Below, one piece after another: positions 25,601 to 33,033 of a stretch of 64,000 nucleotides of DNA (position 1 is the first letter of the stretch; each line of letters opens with the position of its first letter). The position numbers and the translations under genes were made by a program. This DNA comes from an uncultured Verrucomicrobiota bacterium (GTDB taxonomy: Bacteria > Verrucomicrobiota > Verrucomicrobiia > Verrucomicrobiales > Verrucomicrobiaceae), in assembly GCA_903848465.1 (NCBI GenBank), contig CAINGK010000196.1, positions 1 to 64,000 on the forward strand, read 5' to 3'. Below the pieces are notes generated by a model. It searched no databases, was not told the origin of the DNA, and saw only the letters and a list, made by a program, of their open reading frames with translations.

Positions 25601-25699
25601 AACACCCTCATCTTCCGCACTAAGATCGAGAAGCCCGGTTGGCAGCCGCGCTGGAATACGAAGCCCGATCTGGATGTCGCCGGAGCGCCATTGAAATGA
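22625..25699 (+). CDS. Secreted YHYH protein with PEBP-like and six EF-hand-like motifs
   Basis: 1024 residues with a signal peptide (TISALLLLTTSLSAH). Residues about 80-290 are the YHYH domain, with YHYH at 195-198 and again at 250-253, plus HCGRADD and DECHGHEDE, a histidine-rich likely metal site. EF-hand-like loops occur near 390 (DVNGDGVVTAKE), 433, 664, 688, 724 and 748 (DLDHDGTLSTAE). Between them, at about 470-615, lies a PEBP/YbhB-YbcL-like domain (LPLEWRGAPDGTKSYALIM). Gly/Lys-rich linkers occur near 350-363 and 812-825. The last 200 residues form another beta-rich domain (YADNWFMLYVNGRLVAV). The function of YHYH proteins is unknown; metal binding and surface attachment are inferred. 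It heads an operon with the sulfatase, whose ATG overlaps its stop codon. Confidence 0.75.
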   Translation: MKTISALLLLTTSLSAHTWKADPYADNESLRQHILEEWMKEHAVSAQGEIKPVQVASAVSALNLAAAAAANAANAPAAAKPFLAFTRLELKWDKDFLFVGSNGLPDHNMMVGITAWQQQVPLPQSYTGDNMWRIPLHPIPAKNAAIVEGHFLRGAIALGVNGIPIFNPQNNRGEVSYEIGELDQWGGHCGRADDYHYHIAPLHLQEVVGKGMPIAYALDGYPIYGLTEPDGSPVRKLDECHGHEDEKVGYHYHASTKRPYLQSAFHGVVVEVEGQVDPQPRAQPVRPDTAPLRGAEITGFESTGSNSYKLSYQVGGDKRSVSYSINSDGTHLFEFNNGREGVVKEVYTSRGGGKGKGGPGKGMRPDDSPPAPPEVAPRSTPPQVTGRLMDVNGDGVVTAKEYADNGKREFAAKRSGGTLADAMSKARSEFTALDRNADGKLDVNELPPPMAATVEQSSGRRGGVPAAAASGFVLTSPEVTDGGNLPVDYTGDGSGATLPLEWRGAPDGTKSYALIMDHLAPGNEMKSYWVMWDIPASVTSLPKNVKGVGKLGVGFKGEVGYEPPHSKGPGAKTYVLHVYALSAEPKITGAASVNREALLAAIEGKILAQADLSVVYTRGGVTTGGGAGMASGGNPPPSMPLQGDAGGQPGGQRKPWMQTHGAELDANRDGIVTLEETLADMKLAAAKYDADKNGIITPAEIDTAGDVRQGAAFAGFIYRHAIELDANQDSQITSAELNSAAKYIFESVDLDHDGTLSTAEVQSAPNAPLGKPPPPRTDQPPETPLPGPAMTPPNSGGAQLMQAQGGQAGQRPGGGKKKKGGGPPGLIKPGIADTMKLNVYADNWFMLYVNGRLVAVDPIQFTPHNVVSVDFLPEYPMTIAVLAKDNADPKTGLEYGSSVGDGGFILKFADGTVTNANWKAKNFFHGPINGDTANPQVKQEPLPANWWAVDFDDSQWKNAKEYTVEEVDPKQPYYEHDFEGAKFIWTDDLALDNTLIFRTKIEKPGWQPRWNTKPDLDVAGAPLK

Positions 25700-27060
25700 A
25701 AGCACTCCTCGCATCGAGCCTGCTGCTGCTTCTGGCTGGCAGCGCCTGGGCCAAGGCCCCGAACATTCTCTTCATCCTCGCGGATGACCAATCCTGGAGC
25801 GGCACCTCCGTGCGCATGATGCCCAATGAGCCTGGCAGCGCGAGTCGTGAGTTTCACACGCCTAATCTCGAAAAGCTCGCCGCGCAGGGCATGACGTTTT
25901 CGCAGGCCTATGCGGCCCATTGCAAATGCGAGTGCTCGCGCGCGGCGATTCAGATGGGGCGCACGACGAGCACGCTGAACGCGACCGACAAATCATCGCG
26001 CAACTGGAGTGCTCCCGTCACGGACTCGCTGGTGAATACGCTCAAGAAGGCGGACCGCGCCTACCGTGCGGCGCATTTTGGCAAGTGGCAGTGGTTTCAC
26101 ACGCCGGAGTCGATGGGTTACGATGCCAGCGATGGCATCACGATGAACGAAGACGGCGACTCGACTGATCCTGAAGATCCCAAGCAGTCCTTCGGCATCA
26201 CGCGCCGCGCAGGTGCGTTTATGGAGGCGCAGGTGAAAGAGGGGCATCCGTTCTTTCTTCAGCTCTCTTATTATGCGGTGCATCAGACACCGCAGGCTCT
26301 CGCGGCCACGCTCAAGAAATACGAGGGCATGACCAATGCGGCCAAAGGCGGGCGTGGTGATCGTGCTGTGATGGCGGCCATGACGGAGGATCTGGACACC
26401 TGTGTGGGTGCGGTCTTGAAAAAGCTCGATGATCTGCGCATCGCTGAAAACACCCTCGTCATCTACACTTCCGACAACGGTGGTCGCACGAGCCTGCTGA
26501 ACGGAGGCAAAGGCGATCTCGGCGAAGGCGGCATCCGTGAGCCGATGATCATTCGCGGCCCCGGCATCAAGGGCGGTGCGAACTGCACCACTCCTGTCAT
26601 CGGCTATGACCTGATGGCCACCGTGCTCGACTTCGCTGCTCCTGGTTTTGTCTTGCCGAAGGGAGTCGAGGGCGGCAGTTGGAAACCGTTGCTGATGAGT
26701 GGCGGCAAGACGCAGGTGAAGCGTCCCATTGACCGCTTTGTGTGGCATCAGGCTGTTGAGGTGGAGCATCCGCAATCGGCCATCCGTAAAGGCGACTACA
26801 AGATGCTCTATTTTTGGGATACCCAGGAAGGTCTGCTCTTTGACGTGGTGAAGGATCTCGGCGAGACGCGTGATCTTGCGAAACAAAATCCAGAAGTGGC
26901 TGCCAGACTCAAGGCGGAACTCAAGGCCCACATTCGTGCTGGGCTTGGGGAGCAGGCGTTCGCTGCACTTGAGCGTGGCGAATTTCCTCAGGGGCGTGGC
27001 CCTGGCAAAGGCAAGGGGCCAGGTGGCAAAAAGAAAGGTGGCATGAAGATGGTGAAGTGA
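25696..27060 (+). CDS. Secreted sulfatase-family hydrolase with non-canonical CECSR active-site motif
   Basis: ATG 25696 overlaps the YHYH stop codon (ATGA) and gives 454 residues with a signal peptide (LLASSLLLLLAGSAWAKAP). NILFILADDQ supplies the first metal-site aspartates (Asp30, Asp31), HFGKWQ the conserved lysine and YTSDNGG the later metal ligands, all typical of type I sulfatases. The maturation motif, normally C-x-P-S-R or C-x-A-S-R, reads C-E-C-S-R (Cys78-Arg82). Either formylglycine formation uses an altered recognition site or the enzyme works differently, for example as a phosphodiesterase or phosphatase of the same fold. The C-terminus is Gly/Lys-rich (GPGKGKGPGGKKKGG). It follows an 11-bp operator array via the upstream gene. 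Confidence 0.8.
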   Translation: MKALLASSLLLLLAGSAWAKAPNILFILADDQSWSGTSVRMMPNEPGSASREFHTPNLEKLAAQGMTFSQAYAAHCKCECSRAAIQMGRTTSTLNATDKSSRNWSAPVTDSLVNTLKKADRAYRAAHFGKWQWFHTPESMGYDASDGITMNEDGDSTDPEDPKQSFGITRRAGAFMEAQVKEGHPFFLQLSYYAVHQTPQALAATLKKYEGMTNAAKGGRGDRAVMAAMTEDLDTCVGAVLKKLDDLRIAENTLVIYTSDNGGRTSLLNGGKGDLGEGGIREPMIIRGPGIKGGANCTTPVIGYDLMATVLDFAAPGFVLPKGVEGGSWKPLLMSGGKTQVKRPIDRFVWHQAVEVEHPQSAIRKGDYKMLYFWDTQEGLLFDVVKDLGETRDLAKQNPEVAARLKAELKAHIRAGLGEQAFAALERGEFPQGRGPGKGKGPGGKKKGGMKMVK

Positions 27061-27075
27061 TCTGCTGTGGCACGC

Positions 27076-28257
27076 ATGAAACGCATTCTATTTTTTATCC
27101 TATGTGCCGGCGTGTCTTGGTGTGGAGTCAAGGCAGACGATGCTGGCAAATACCTCATCTTTGAAGACGGCGTAGCAGGTCCGCTGCCTGCGAGTCTGGA
27201 ATTTCATCATGGTTCATGGAAGTTCGGTGATGGCGCGATGGTGGGTGAGCAGGTGCCGACCGAAAATCACATGGCGACGATCAAGGCGCTCATGGCTTTT
27301 GATCAGATGAAGGTGGAATGGAAAATGAAGTTCGTGGTGCCGAAGCAGCGCTTCCTCTTTGTCGCCTGGCCGGCGGATTCCAGCGCCCACGCGATGGATT
27401 TTAATTATGTGCCTGACAGCGGTGAGATGTCGCTCGTTCGCCCGAAAACCAAGGCCAAAGAAGGTGCCGTGTTGGCAAAGGGGAAAGTCGCGCAGGCCAA
27501 CACTGTGTGGCATGAGATGGTCTGCATTCATGACGGTCCCAACTTCACCCTCACGATTGACGGCACCACGATCACGGCGGCAGACGAAGCGTTCAATCGC
27601 CCCATGGGTCCGTTTTACTTGAATGGCGGTGGATTCAATGGAGCCAAATTTTTGGTCAAAGACCTCAAGGTGACCGCTTTGCCAGGTTCGCCACAAACCC
27701 GCAAAGTGCTGCCGCCGAAAGGCGCTGCGGCAGGTAATGCAGCAAAGATCAACGTGACACCCGTCGCTTACAAGCCGAGTCCTGATGACATTCTGTTGGC
27801 TGATTTTGAAGCAGAGAACTCCGTCGAGTGGAAACCAACTGGCACGGCTTTCGGCCCAGGAGTGCGCAGGAATGCGGTGACCGGCTTCATGGGCAAAGGA
27901 CTCATCAACACCTTTCTGGATGGGGACAAAAGCATTGGCACACTGACCTCGCCGCCATTCACCATCGAAAAGAAGCACCTCAACTTCCTCATCGGTGGTG
28001 GGGACCATCCGGGTCAAACGGGTGTCTTGCTACTCGTCGATGGCAAAGCCGTTCGCACGGCCACGGGGTTGTCCTTGAAGAATGCTGCGGGCCAGGAGGT
28101 CATGGACTGGCAGTCGTGGGATGTGTCGGAGTTCGTTGGCAAGCAGGCCACTTTCCAAATCATCGACGATCAAACTGGCGGCTGGGGACATATTTTGGTG
28201 GATCAGGTGTTTCAGAGCGACCAGGCGATGCCTTCGTCATTGCCAGCCAAGAAGTGA
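27076..28257 (+). CDS. Secreted two-domain protein with GH32-associated (DUF4980-like) C-terminal domain
   Basis: ATG 27076 is chosen over the in-frame GTG 27067. The 393-residue product has a signal peptide (MKRILFFILCAGVSWCGVKA). Residues 25-200 look like a concanavalin/DUF1080-type jelly roll (KVEWKMKFVVPKQRFLFVAW, then WHEMVCIHDGPNFTLTIDG). Residues 235-385 match the module usually found at the N-terminus of GH32 levanases: INTFLDGDKSIGTLTSPPF, LNFLIGGGDHPGQTGVLLLV and GGWGHILVDQVFQSD. No GH32 catalytic domain follows, so it is probably a carbohydrate-binding or accessory protein. It lies 15 bp after the sulfatase gene, consistent with sulfated-polysaccharide handling. Confidence 0.65.
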   Translation: MKRILFFILCAGVSWCGVKADDAGKYLIFEDGVAGPLPASLEFHHGSWKFGDGAMVGEQVPTENHMATIKALMAFDQMKVEWKMKFVVPKQRFLFVAWPADSSAHAMDFNYVPDSGEMSLVRPKTKAKEGAVLAKGKVAQANTVWHEMVCIHDGPNFTLTIDGTTITAADEAFNRPMGPFYLNGGGFNGAKFLVKDLKVTALPGSPQTRKVLPPKGAAAGNAAKINVTPVAYKPSPDDILLADFEAENSVEWKPTGTAFGPGVRRNAVTGFMGKGLINTFLDGDKSIGTLTSPPFTIEKKHLNFLIGGGDHPGQTGVLLLVDGKAVRTATGLSLKNAAGQEVMDWQSWDVSEFVGKQATFQIIDDQTGGWGHILVDQVFQSDQAMPSSLPAKK

Positions 28258-28343
28258 GGTGTGTTTCGGAATTTGCAGTGTGCGTGTTTGAAGATTGTAA
28301 ATCCGGCGTTTACTGGCGATGAAGAAGGTTTCCATCACGCCCT

Positions 28344-29504
28344 ATGCCTGAAGTATTCAATTCCAACTACCCCTCCATCGAGCATCTTCGCGAGAGCGCG
28401 CGCCAGCGGGTGCCGCGCTTTGCCTTTGAATATTTGGAGGGCGGCTGTTTTTCGAACATCAATCTCCAGCGCAACACGGATGAGATCAGGCAGGTGCAGC
28501 TTCGGCCGTGGTATTTGCGGGACTATCCGGGCTCAGACCTGAAGACGGAGCTCTTTGGTATCACCTACGATGCACCGTTTGGAGTCTCGCCCATCGGCCT
28601 ACAGGGACTGGTCTGGCCGAAGGCGACGGAGATCATCGCGAAGGCGGCGCATCAGCACAACATCCCTTTCACGCTCAGCACGGTCGCGACGGCCAGCATC
28701 GAGACGGTGGCGGAGCTCACGGAAGGGAAGGCTTGGTTTCAGCTCTACCATCCCGCCGAGGATTCACTGCGTGACAAGCTGCTGGATCGTGCACGCGATG
28801 CCGGCTTTCCGGTGCTTGTCATTCTCGCGGATACGCCCACCTTTGCCTATCGGCCCAAGGAAATCCGCAATGGCTTGTCTATTCCGCCGCGTATGTCTGT
28901 GCGCAACGTGATCCAGATGATGATGCACCCTACGTGGTCATTCAGTCAGCTTGCGGCAGGTGCGCCAGAGTTCAAGACGATGAAGCCGTATCTGCCGAAG
29001 GGGCTGAACATGAAGCACCTCGGTCTCTTCATGAACAAGACTTTCTCGGGTCGTTTGAATCCGGCGAAGATCAAAGCTATTCGCGAGCGCTGGAAGGGCA
29101 AGCTCGTAGTGAAAGGCGTCGTCACTGAGGAGGATGCTGAAACGGCGCTCGGACTGGGCGTGGATGGTTTCATTGTTTCCAACCACGGGGGGCGTCAGCT
29201 TGATGCGGGGCAGTCCACCATTAAACCGCTCACGGAACTCGCGAAGAAATTTGGCCAACGCACTACGGTCATGATCGACAGCGGCTTGCGCGCTGGACCG
29301 GATGTCGCCTGTGCACTCGCGAGCGGTGCGAAGTTCGCCTTCATGGGGCGGTCCTTCATGTATGGTGTTGCGGCGCTCGGCAAAGACGGTGGCGATCATA
29401 CGATGACGATGCTGAAGCGCCAGCTCAAGCAGGTGATGGAGCAGGTGGGCTGTGAGCGCGTGGCGGATCTGCCGAAACATCTGGTGAGCGGGCCAGAGGC
29501 TTGA
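28344..29504 (+). CDS. FMN-dependent alpha-hydroxy-acid oxidase/dehydrogenase
   Basis: 386 residues, the normal length of the lactate dehydrogenase (LldD)/glycolate oxidase family. The TIM-barrel landmarks are present: RVPRFAFEYLEGG near residue 25, PFGVSPIGLQGLVWP, the phosphate-binding strand KLVVKGVVTEEDAE with the FMN lysine, and the catalytic histidine in SNHGGRQLD (His281), followed by MIDSGLRAGPDV and FMGRSFMYG. It oxidises a 2-hydroxy acid to a 2-oxo acid with FMN; which one cannot be told from sequence. It lies 86 bp after the previous operon and is nearly joined to truD. Confidence 0.85.
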   Translation: MPEVFNSNYPSIEHLRESARQRVPRFAFEYLEGGCFSNINLQRNTDEIRQVQLRPWYLRDYPGSDLKTELFGITYDAPFGVSPIGLQGLVWPKATEIIAKAAHQHNIPFTLSTVATASIETVAELTEGKAWFQLYHPAEDSLRDKLLDRARDAGFPVLVILADTPTFAYRPKEIRNGLSIPPRMSVRNVIQMMMHPTWSFSQLAAGAPEFKTMKPYLPKGLNMKHLGLFMNKTFSGRLNPAKIKAIRERWKGKLVVKGVVTEEDAETALGLGVDGFIVSNHGGRQLDAGQSTIKPLTELAKKFGQRTTVMIDSGLRAGPDVACALASGAKFAFMGRSFMYGVAALGKDGGDHTMTMLKRQLKQVMEQVGCERVADLPKHLVSGPEA

Positions 29505-29506
29505 AC

Positions 29507-30559
29507 ATGATTTTAGATTCGATCGATCTTCCCTATCTGCACGGCGGTCCTTTAGGTCGTGCACGTTTCAAAGTGCAGCCGGAAGACTTTGTGGTGGAGG
29601 AGTTGCTCGGTTTTGAACCTTCGGGCGAGGGTGAGCATTGCCTCGTGTGGGCGGAAAAGCGGAATCTGGACAGCAATGCTGCGGCAGCACGACTGGCAGA
29701 CGCACTGGGCATTCGGCGGCGGTTGGTCAGTCACTGCGGGCTGAAGGATAGGCATGCGGTGACGCGTCAGTGGTTCAGCCTGCACATGCCGGGGCAGGCA
29801 TCGCCGGAACCAGAGGCGCTGGAGTCCGAGGGGCTGCGCGTGCTGCGGATCACGCGAAACACGCGCAAGCTGCGGCGGGGCATTCATCTGGGCAATCGCT
29901 TCACCATCCGGCTACGCGAGCCGGATTTCGATGCAGCACTTGCCGTGCAGCGCTGGCAGGCCATCGGTGAGCAGGGCGTGCCCAATTTTTTCGGCACGCA
30001 GCGCTTTGGCAACGAAGGGCAAAACGTGGCGAAGGCTCAGGCGATGTTTCGCGGCGAGTTCACGCCGGGAGACCGGCTGCTGCGCGGCATCCTTCTTTCT
30101 GCCGCCCGCAGTCATTTGTTCAATGCTGTGGTGGCAGCACGCATGGCTGGCGGGAGCTGGGACAAACCACTGGCAGGCGAGGTCTTCGGATTCGCTGACA
30201 ACGGCACCCTCCTGCTGCCGAAAAATCAGCGGGGTGATGAAGTCGCACGGTTTGAAAAGGGCATCGTGGAACTTACCGCGCCTCTGTGGGGCAGTGGCGA
30301 GCTGCAAAGTGTGGGCGAAGTGCGCAGCCTCGAACAGGAACTGCTCACTGGATTTTCTGACATCACCGCCGGACTCGAAGTCTTTGGATTGAGGCAGGAG
30401 CGTCGCGTGATGCGTCTCCGCCCGCTCGATTCCACGTTTGAAGTGTTGGAAAACGGCGACTTGCAAATCTGTTTTGATCTTCCCAAGGGCACGTATGCCA
30501 CGACCCTGCTTAGTGAACTGGCAGAGCTGGATGAATCCAGCGCCTTGACGGTTTCCTGA
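29507..30559 (+). CDS. truD: tRNA pseudouridine(13) synthase TruD
   Basis: 350 residues from ATG 29507; an in-frame TTG at 29501 would overlap the upstream stop codon. Family motifs are present: RFKVQPEDFVVEELLGFEPSGEGEHCLVWAEKR at the N-terminus is the RNA-binding start, GLKDRHAVTRQWFS holds the catalytic aspartate, and NFFGTQRFG and RSHLFNAVVAARM follow. TruD converts U13 of tRNA-Glu to pseudouridine in the cytoplasm. The segment after GDRLLRG is shorter than in E. coli, suggesting a compact insertion domain. Its final codons overlap operator array C, which belongs to the next gene. Confidence 0.9.
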   Translation: MILDSIDLPYLHGGPLGRARFKVQPEDFVVEELLGFEPSGEGEHCLVWAEKRNLDSNAAAARLADALGIRRRLVSHCGLKDRHAVTRQWFSLHMPGQASPEPEALESEGLRVLRITRNTRKLRRGIHLGNRFTIRLREPDFDAALAVQRWQAIGEQGVPNFFGTQRFGNEGQNVAKAQAMFRGEFTPGDRLLRGILLSAARSHLFNAVVAARMAGGSWDKPLAGEVFGFADNGTLLLPKNQRGDEVARFEKGIVELTAPLWGSGELQSVGEVRSLEQELLTGFSDITAGLEVFGLRQERRVMRLRPLDSTFEVLENGDLQICFDLPKGTYATTLLSELAELDESSALTVS

Positions 30560-30599
30560 CAATTTTGGCGACGTCGCCTGATGTCGTTTTGACATTGGG
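30545..30599 (+). promoter_or_regulatory. Five tandem 11-bp YTGAC-type units (array C)
   Basis: The units are TTGACGGTTTC, CTGACAATTTT, GGCGACGTCGC, CTGATGTCGTT and TTGACATTGGG. The fifth unit starts 28 bp before ATG 30617, against 29 bp in array B. The array overlaps the last codons of truD. Its likely function is binding of an OmpR-type regulator to activate the metallophosphoesterase gene. Confidence 0.65.
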
Positions 30600-30616
30600 A
30601 GCTATCATGGTTGAGC

Positions 30617-32071
30617 ATGAAGCATCTCTCCATCTGCTGCGCCCTGGCCACGTTTGCCGTCATGGCGATGATGGCGTTCGGTCAAAATGAGACGAAAACT
30701 ACCAAGGGCGAACGCGGCAAGGGCAAGGGTGCCGGGCCGGGTGGTCAGGTGGAACCCGCTGTGGTGCCGCCTTACCTTTTCAATGTGTGGCTGTGCAGAC
30801 CTGGTGCTGACGCGGTGACGCTGAGCGTGCTTGCCTGGCAGGATATGGATGCCTTTGTTTCCTATGGCAAGAGCAAGACGTTGCTGGCACAGCGCTCTGA
30901 GGTTGTCAAACTTAGTGCAGGTGAGCCGCAGACGATCCTGCTGGGCCAGTTGAAGCCCGATACTGGCTATGCGTATCAACTGACCTATCGCATCTTTGGT
31001 GGTGAGGCTGTTCGCGATGAAGTGCGTAGCTTCCATACGCAGCGTGCGCCTGCATCCAGTTTCACCTTCACCATGCAGGCTGATTCACATCTCGATGTCA
31101 GCACGGATGTGAGAGTGTATCAGCAGACGTTGGCCAACATGCTCGCCGACAAGCCCGATTTCATGATCGACCTCGGCGACACGACTATGGTGGATAAATT
31201 TGGTAGCTTCTACACGCGTGCCGAATCGCAGTACAAGGCGCAGCGGTTTTATCTGGGCCGGATTGCGCACAGCGTGCCGATCCTGCTCGCGCTTGGCAAT
31301 CATGATGGTGAGCAGGGCTCACGACTGACCGGCCAGCCGAACTCCATGCCGCTGTGGTCCATTGGCATGCGGAAGAAGTATTTTCCGAATCCAGAACCGG
31401 GCGGAATATATACAGGCAATGCCAAGCCGGAGGAAGGTGCTGGCATGCTGGAGGATTTTTATGCTTTCGAGTGGGGCAGCGCTCTGTTTGTCGTGCTGGA
31501 TCCCTTTTGGTACACACGTGAACGTAAGGGTGCGGACAACTGGAGCATGACGCTAGGTGAGGTGCAGTATCGCTGGCTCACAAAGACCCTTGAAACAAGC
31601 AAGGCTCCCTTCAAGTTCATGTTCCTGCATCATCTCGTGGGTGGATTGGGGAAGGATGTGCGTGGTGGGGTGACTCCAGCGCCCTTCATGGAGTGGGGTG
31701 GTAAAAACGCGGATGGCAGCGACGGCTTCAAACAGCACCGCGCCGGCTGGGAGATGCCGATTCACCAGCTCTTGGTCAAAAACGGTGTGAGCATTGTTTT
31801 TCATGGCCACGATCACCTTTTTGCGAAGGAGGAACTTGATGGCATCATCTATCAGGCCGTGCCGCAGCCCGGCCACCCGAGCGGGGGCACGCGCAGCGCT
31901 GAGGAATACGGATACACGGGCGCCATCCTCGGGAGCTCGGGTCATGTGCGTGTCACTGTAGGGGCAAGTGAAGCGAAGGTGGACTATGTGCGTTCCATTG
32001 TGCCAAGCGTGACGCGGGACGAAATGCCCAATGCAAGTGTGGTGCATAGTTACACACTCCGGAGAAAGTAG
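30617..32071 (+). CDS. Secreted calcineurin-like metallophosphoesterase with N-terminal fibronectin-like domain
   Basis: ATG 30617 is preferred to the in-frame TTG at 30611 and gives 484 residues. After a signal peptide (ICCALATFAVMAMMAFGQ) comes a Gly/Lys-rich tract (ERGKGKGAGPGG), then a fibronectin-like domain (about 50-145) as in purple acid phosphatases. The dimetal phosphoesterase core follows: QADSHLD, MIDLGDTT, LALGNHDGE, MFLHH and VFHGHDHLF give the five metal-binding blocks. It should hydrolyse phosphate esters outside the cytoplasm. An 11-bp operator array directly upstream and its shared Gly/Lys tract tie it to the YHYH/sulfatase operon. It is a single gene with its own promoter. 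Confidence 0.8.
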   Translation: MKHLSICCALATFAVMAMMAFGQNETKTTKGERGKGKGAGPGGQVEPAVVPPYLFNVWLCRPGADAVTLSVLAWQDMDAFVSYGKSKTLLAQRSEVVKLSAGEPQTILLGQLKPDTGYAYQLTYRIFGGEAVRDEVRSFHTQRAPASSFTFTMQADSHLDVSTDVRVYQQTLANMLADKPDFMIDLGDTTMVDKFGSFYTRAESQYKAQRFYLGRIAHSVPILLALGNHDGEQGSRLTGQPNSMPLWSIGMRKKYFPNPEPGGIYTGNAKPEEGAGMLEDFYAFEWGSALFVVLDPFWYTRERKGADNWSMTLGEVQYRWLTKTLETSKAPFKFMFLHHLVGGLGKDVRGGVTPAPFMEWGGKNADGSDGFKQHRAGWEMPIHQLLVKNGVSIVFHGHDHLFAKEELDGIIYQAVPQPGHPSGGTRSAEEYGYTGAILGSSGHVRVTVGASEAKVDYVRSIVPSVTRDEMPNASVVHSYTLRRK

Positions 32072-32134
32072 CCGATGCCCGTTGGACAGGTGGAATGGCA
32101 TTCAAAGCAATGAAGTCTCTGGGCAGTGCGTTAG

Positions 32135-32140
32135 AGGAGG
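32135..32140 (+). promoter_or_regulatory. Strong Shine-Dalgarno AGGAGG
   Basis: AGGAGG lies six bases before ATG 32147. It is the clearest ribosome binding site in the window, where most genes lack a recognisable one, and it fixes the start of the following gene. Confidence 0.8.
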
Positions 32141-32146
32141 ATCACC

Positions 32147-33022
32147 ATGCACATTCACCGCCATCCGTTCATCCCCTGGTTCCTCGCCGCTTGTCTGCTC
32201 GTTTCACTGGCAAGTGCCAGCGTTCTCGCTGCTGACGCCGCTGCCGTTTCTGGACAGCGGATCTTTTACACGGGGCACAGTTTTCACATGTTTGTGCCGG
32301 GGATGATTGAAGCGATGGTCAAGAGCACGGACATTCAAGGCCACAAGCTTGCGGGGCAGCAGGGCATCGGAGGTTCCAAGGTGATCCAGCATTGGCAGGT
32401 GCCGGACGAGAAGAACAGCGCGAAGAAAGCGCTCATAAGTGGCGAGGTGGATGTGTTCACGATGGCACCGCACTTGCTCATTCCTGACGAAGGAATCACG
32501 AATTTTGTGAACCTTGGTTTGGAGCACAACCCCAACATGCGCTTTCTCGTACAGGCCTCCTGGTATCTATTCGATCTGCCAGCGCCAGAACCTGGCCAAC
32601 CTGACCGTCGCATCAAGGACAACGCCCAACGTGACGACATGAAGATTGCGGATTTGCAAGCCGCCGTCGATGGCTGGCGCACGAAGATCGAGGCACAAGT
32701 GGCTGGCCTCAACAAGCAGCATGGCAAGCCGTGTGTGTTCATTGTTCCTGCAGGCGATGCTGTGGTGAAGCTGCGCGCCATGGTTGTGGCAGGTGAGTTT
32801 CCTGGGATCACCAAGCAATCGGCACTTTTCCGCGATCCTATCGGTCATGGGCAGGGTCACATCATGGCGCTGGTGGCCTACTGCAACTTTGCCGCGATTT
32901 ATCGGATCAGTCCGGTTGGACATACGGCTCCTGAACGCAGCGTCAATGCCGCGCAGCATGCCATCCTCCAGCAGATCGCGTGGGACACCGTGTCGAAGTA
33001 TGCGCCGGCAGGGGTGAAGTAG
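32147..33022 (+). CDS. Secreted protein, possibly SGNH-hydrolase-like
   Basis: 291 residues with a signal peptide (FLAACLLVSLASASVLAADA) and a strong ribosome binding site. The mature part begins GQRIFYTGHSFHMFVPGM, where GHSFH could be a variant of the SGNH GDS block. IGGSKVIQHWQVPDEKN and a VDVFTMAPHLLIPDEGI strand follow, then VFIVPAGDAVVKLRAMV and FRDPIGHGQGHIMALVAYC, which may carry the late Asp-His pair. I recall uncharacterised homologues in Planctomycetes. If it is an SGNH protein it is an esterase or lipase of unknown substrate; the assignment is tentative. It is convergent with the TCS2 histidine kinase, 11 bp away. Confidence 0.55.
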   Translation: MHIHRHPFIPWFLAACLLVSLASASVLAADAAAVSGQRIFYTGHSFHMFVPGMIEAMVKSTDIQGHKLAGQQGIGGSKVIQHWQVPDEKNSAKKALISGEVDVFTMAPHLLIPDEGITNFVNLGLEHNPNMRFLVQASWYLFDLPAPEPGQPDRRIKDNAQRDDMKIADLQAAVDGWRTKIEAQVAGLNKQHGKPCVFIVPAGDAVVKLRAMVVAGEFPGITKQSALFRDPIGHGQGHIMALVAYCNFAAIYRISPVGHTAPERSVNAAQHAILQQIAWDTVSKYAPAGVK

Positions 33023-33033
33023 CCATCCGATTT

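Noticed and set aside
24416..25714. 432-codon antisense open frame under the YHYH gene
   Set aside because: No recognisable motif, covers the coding strand of a protein with clear domains; shadow frame.
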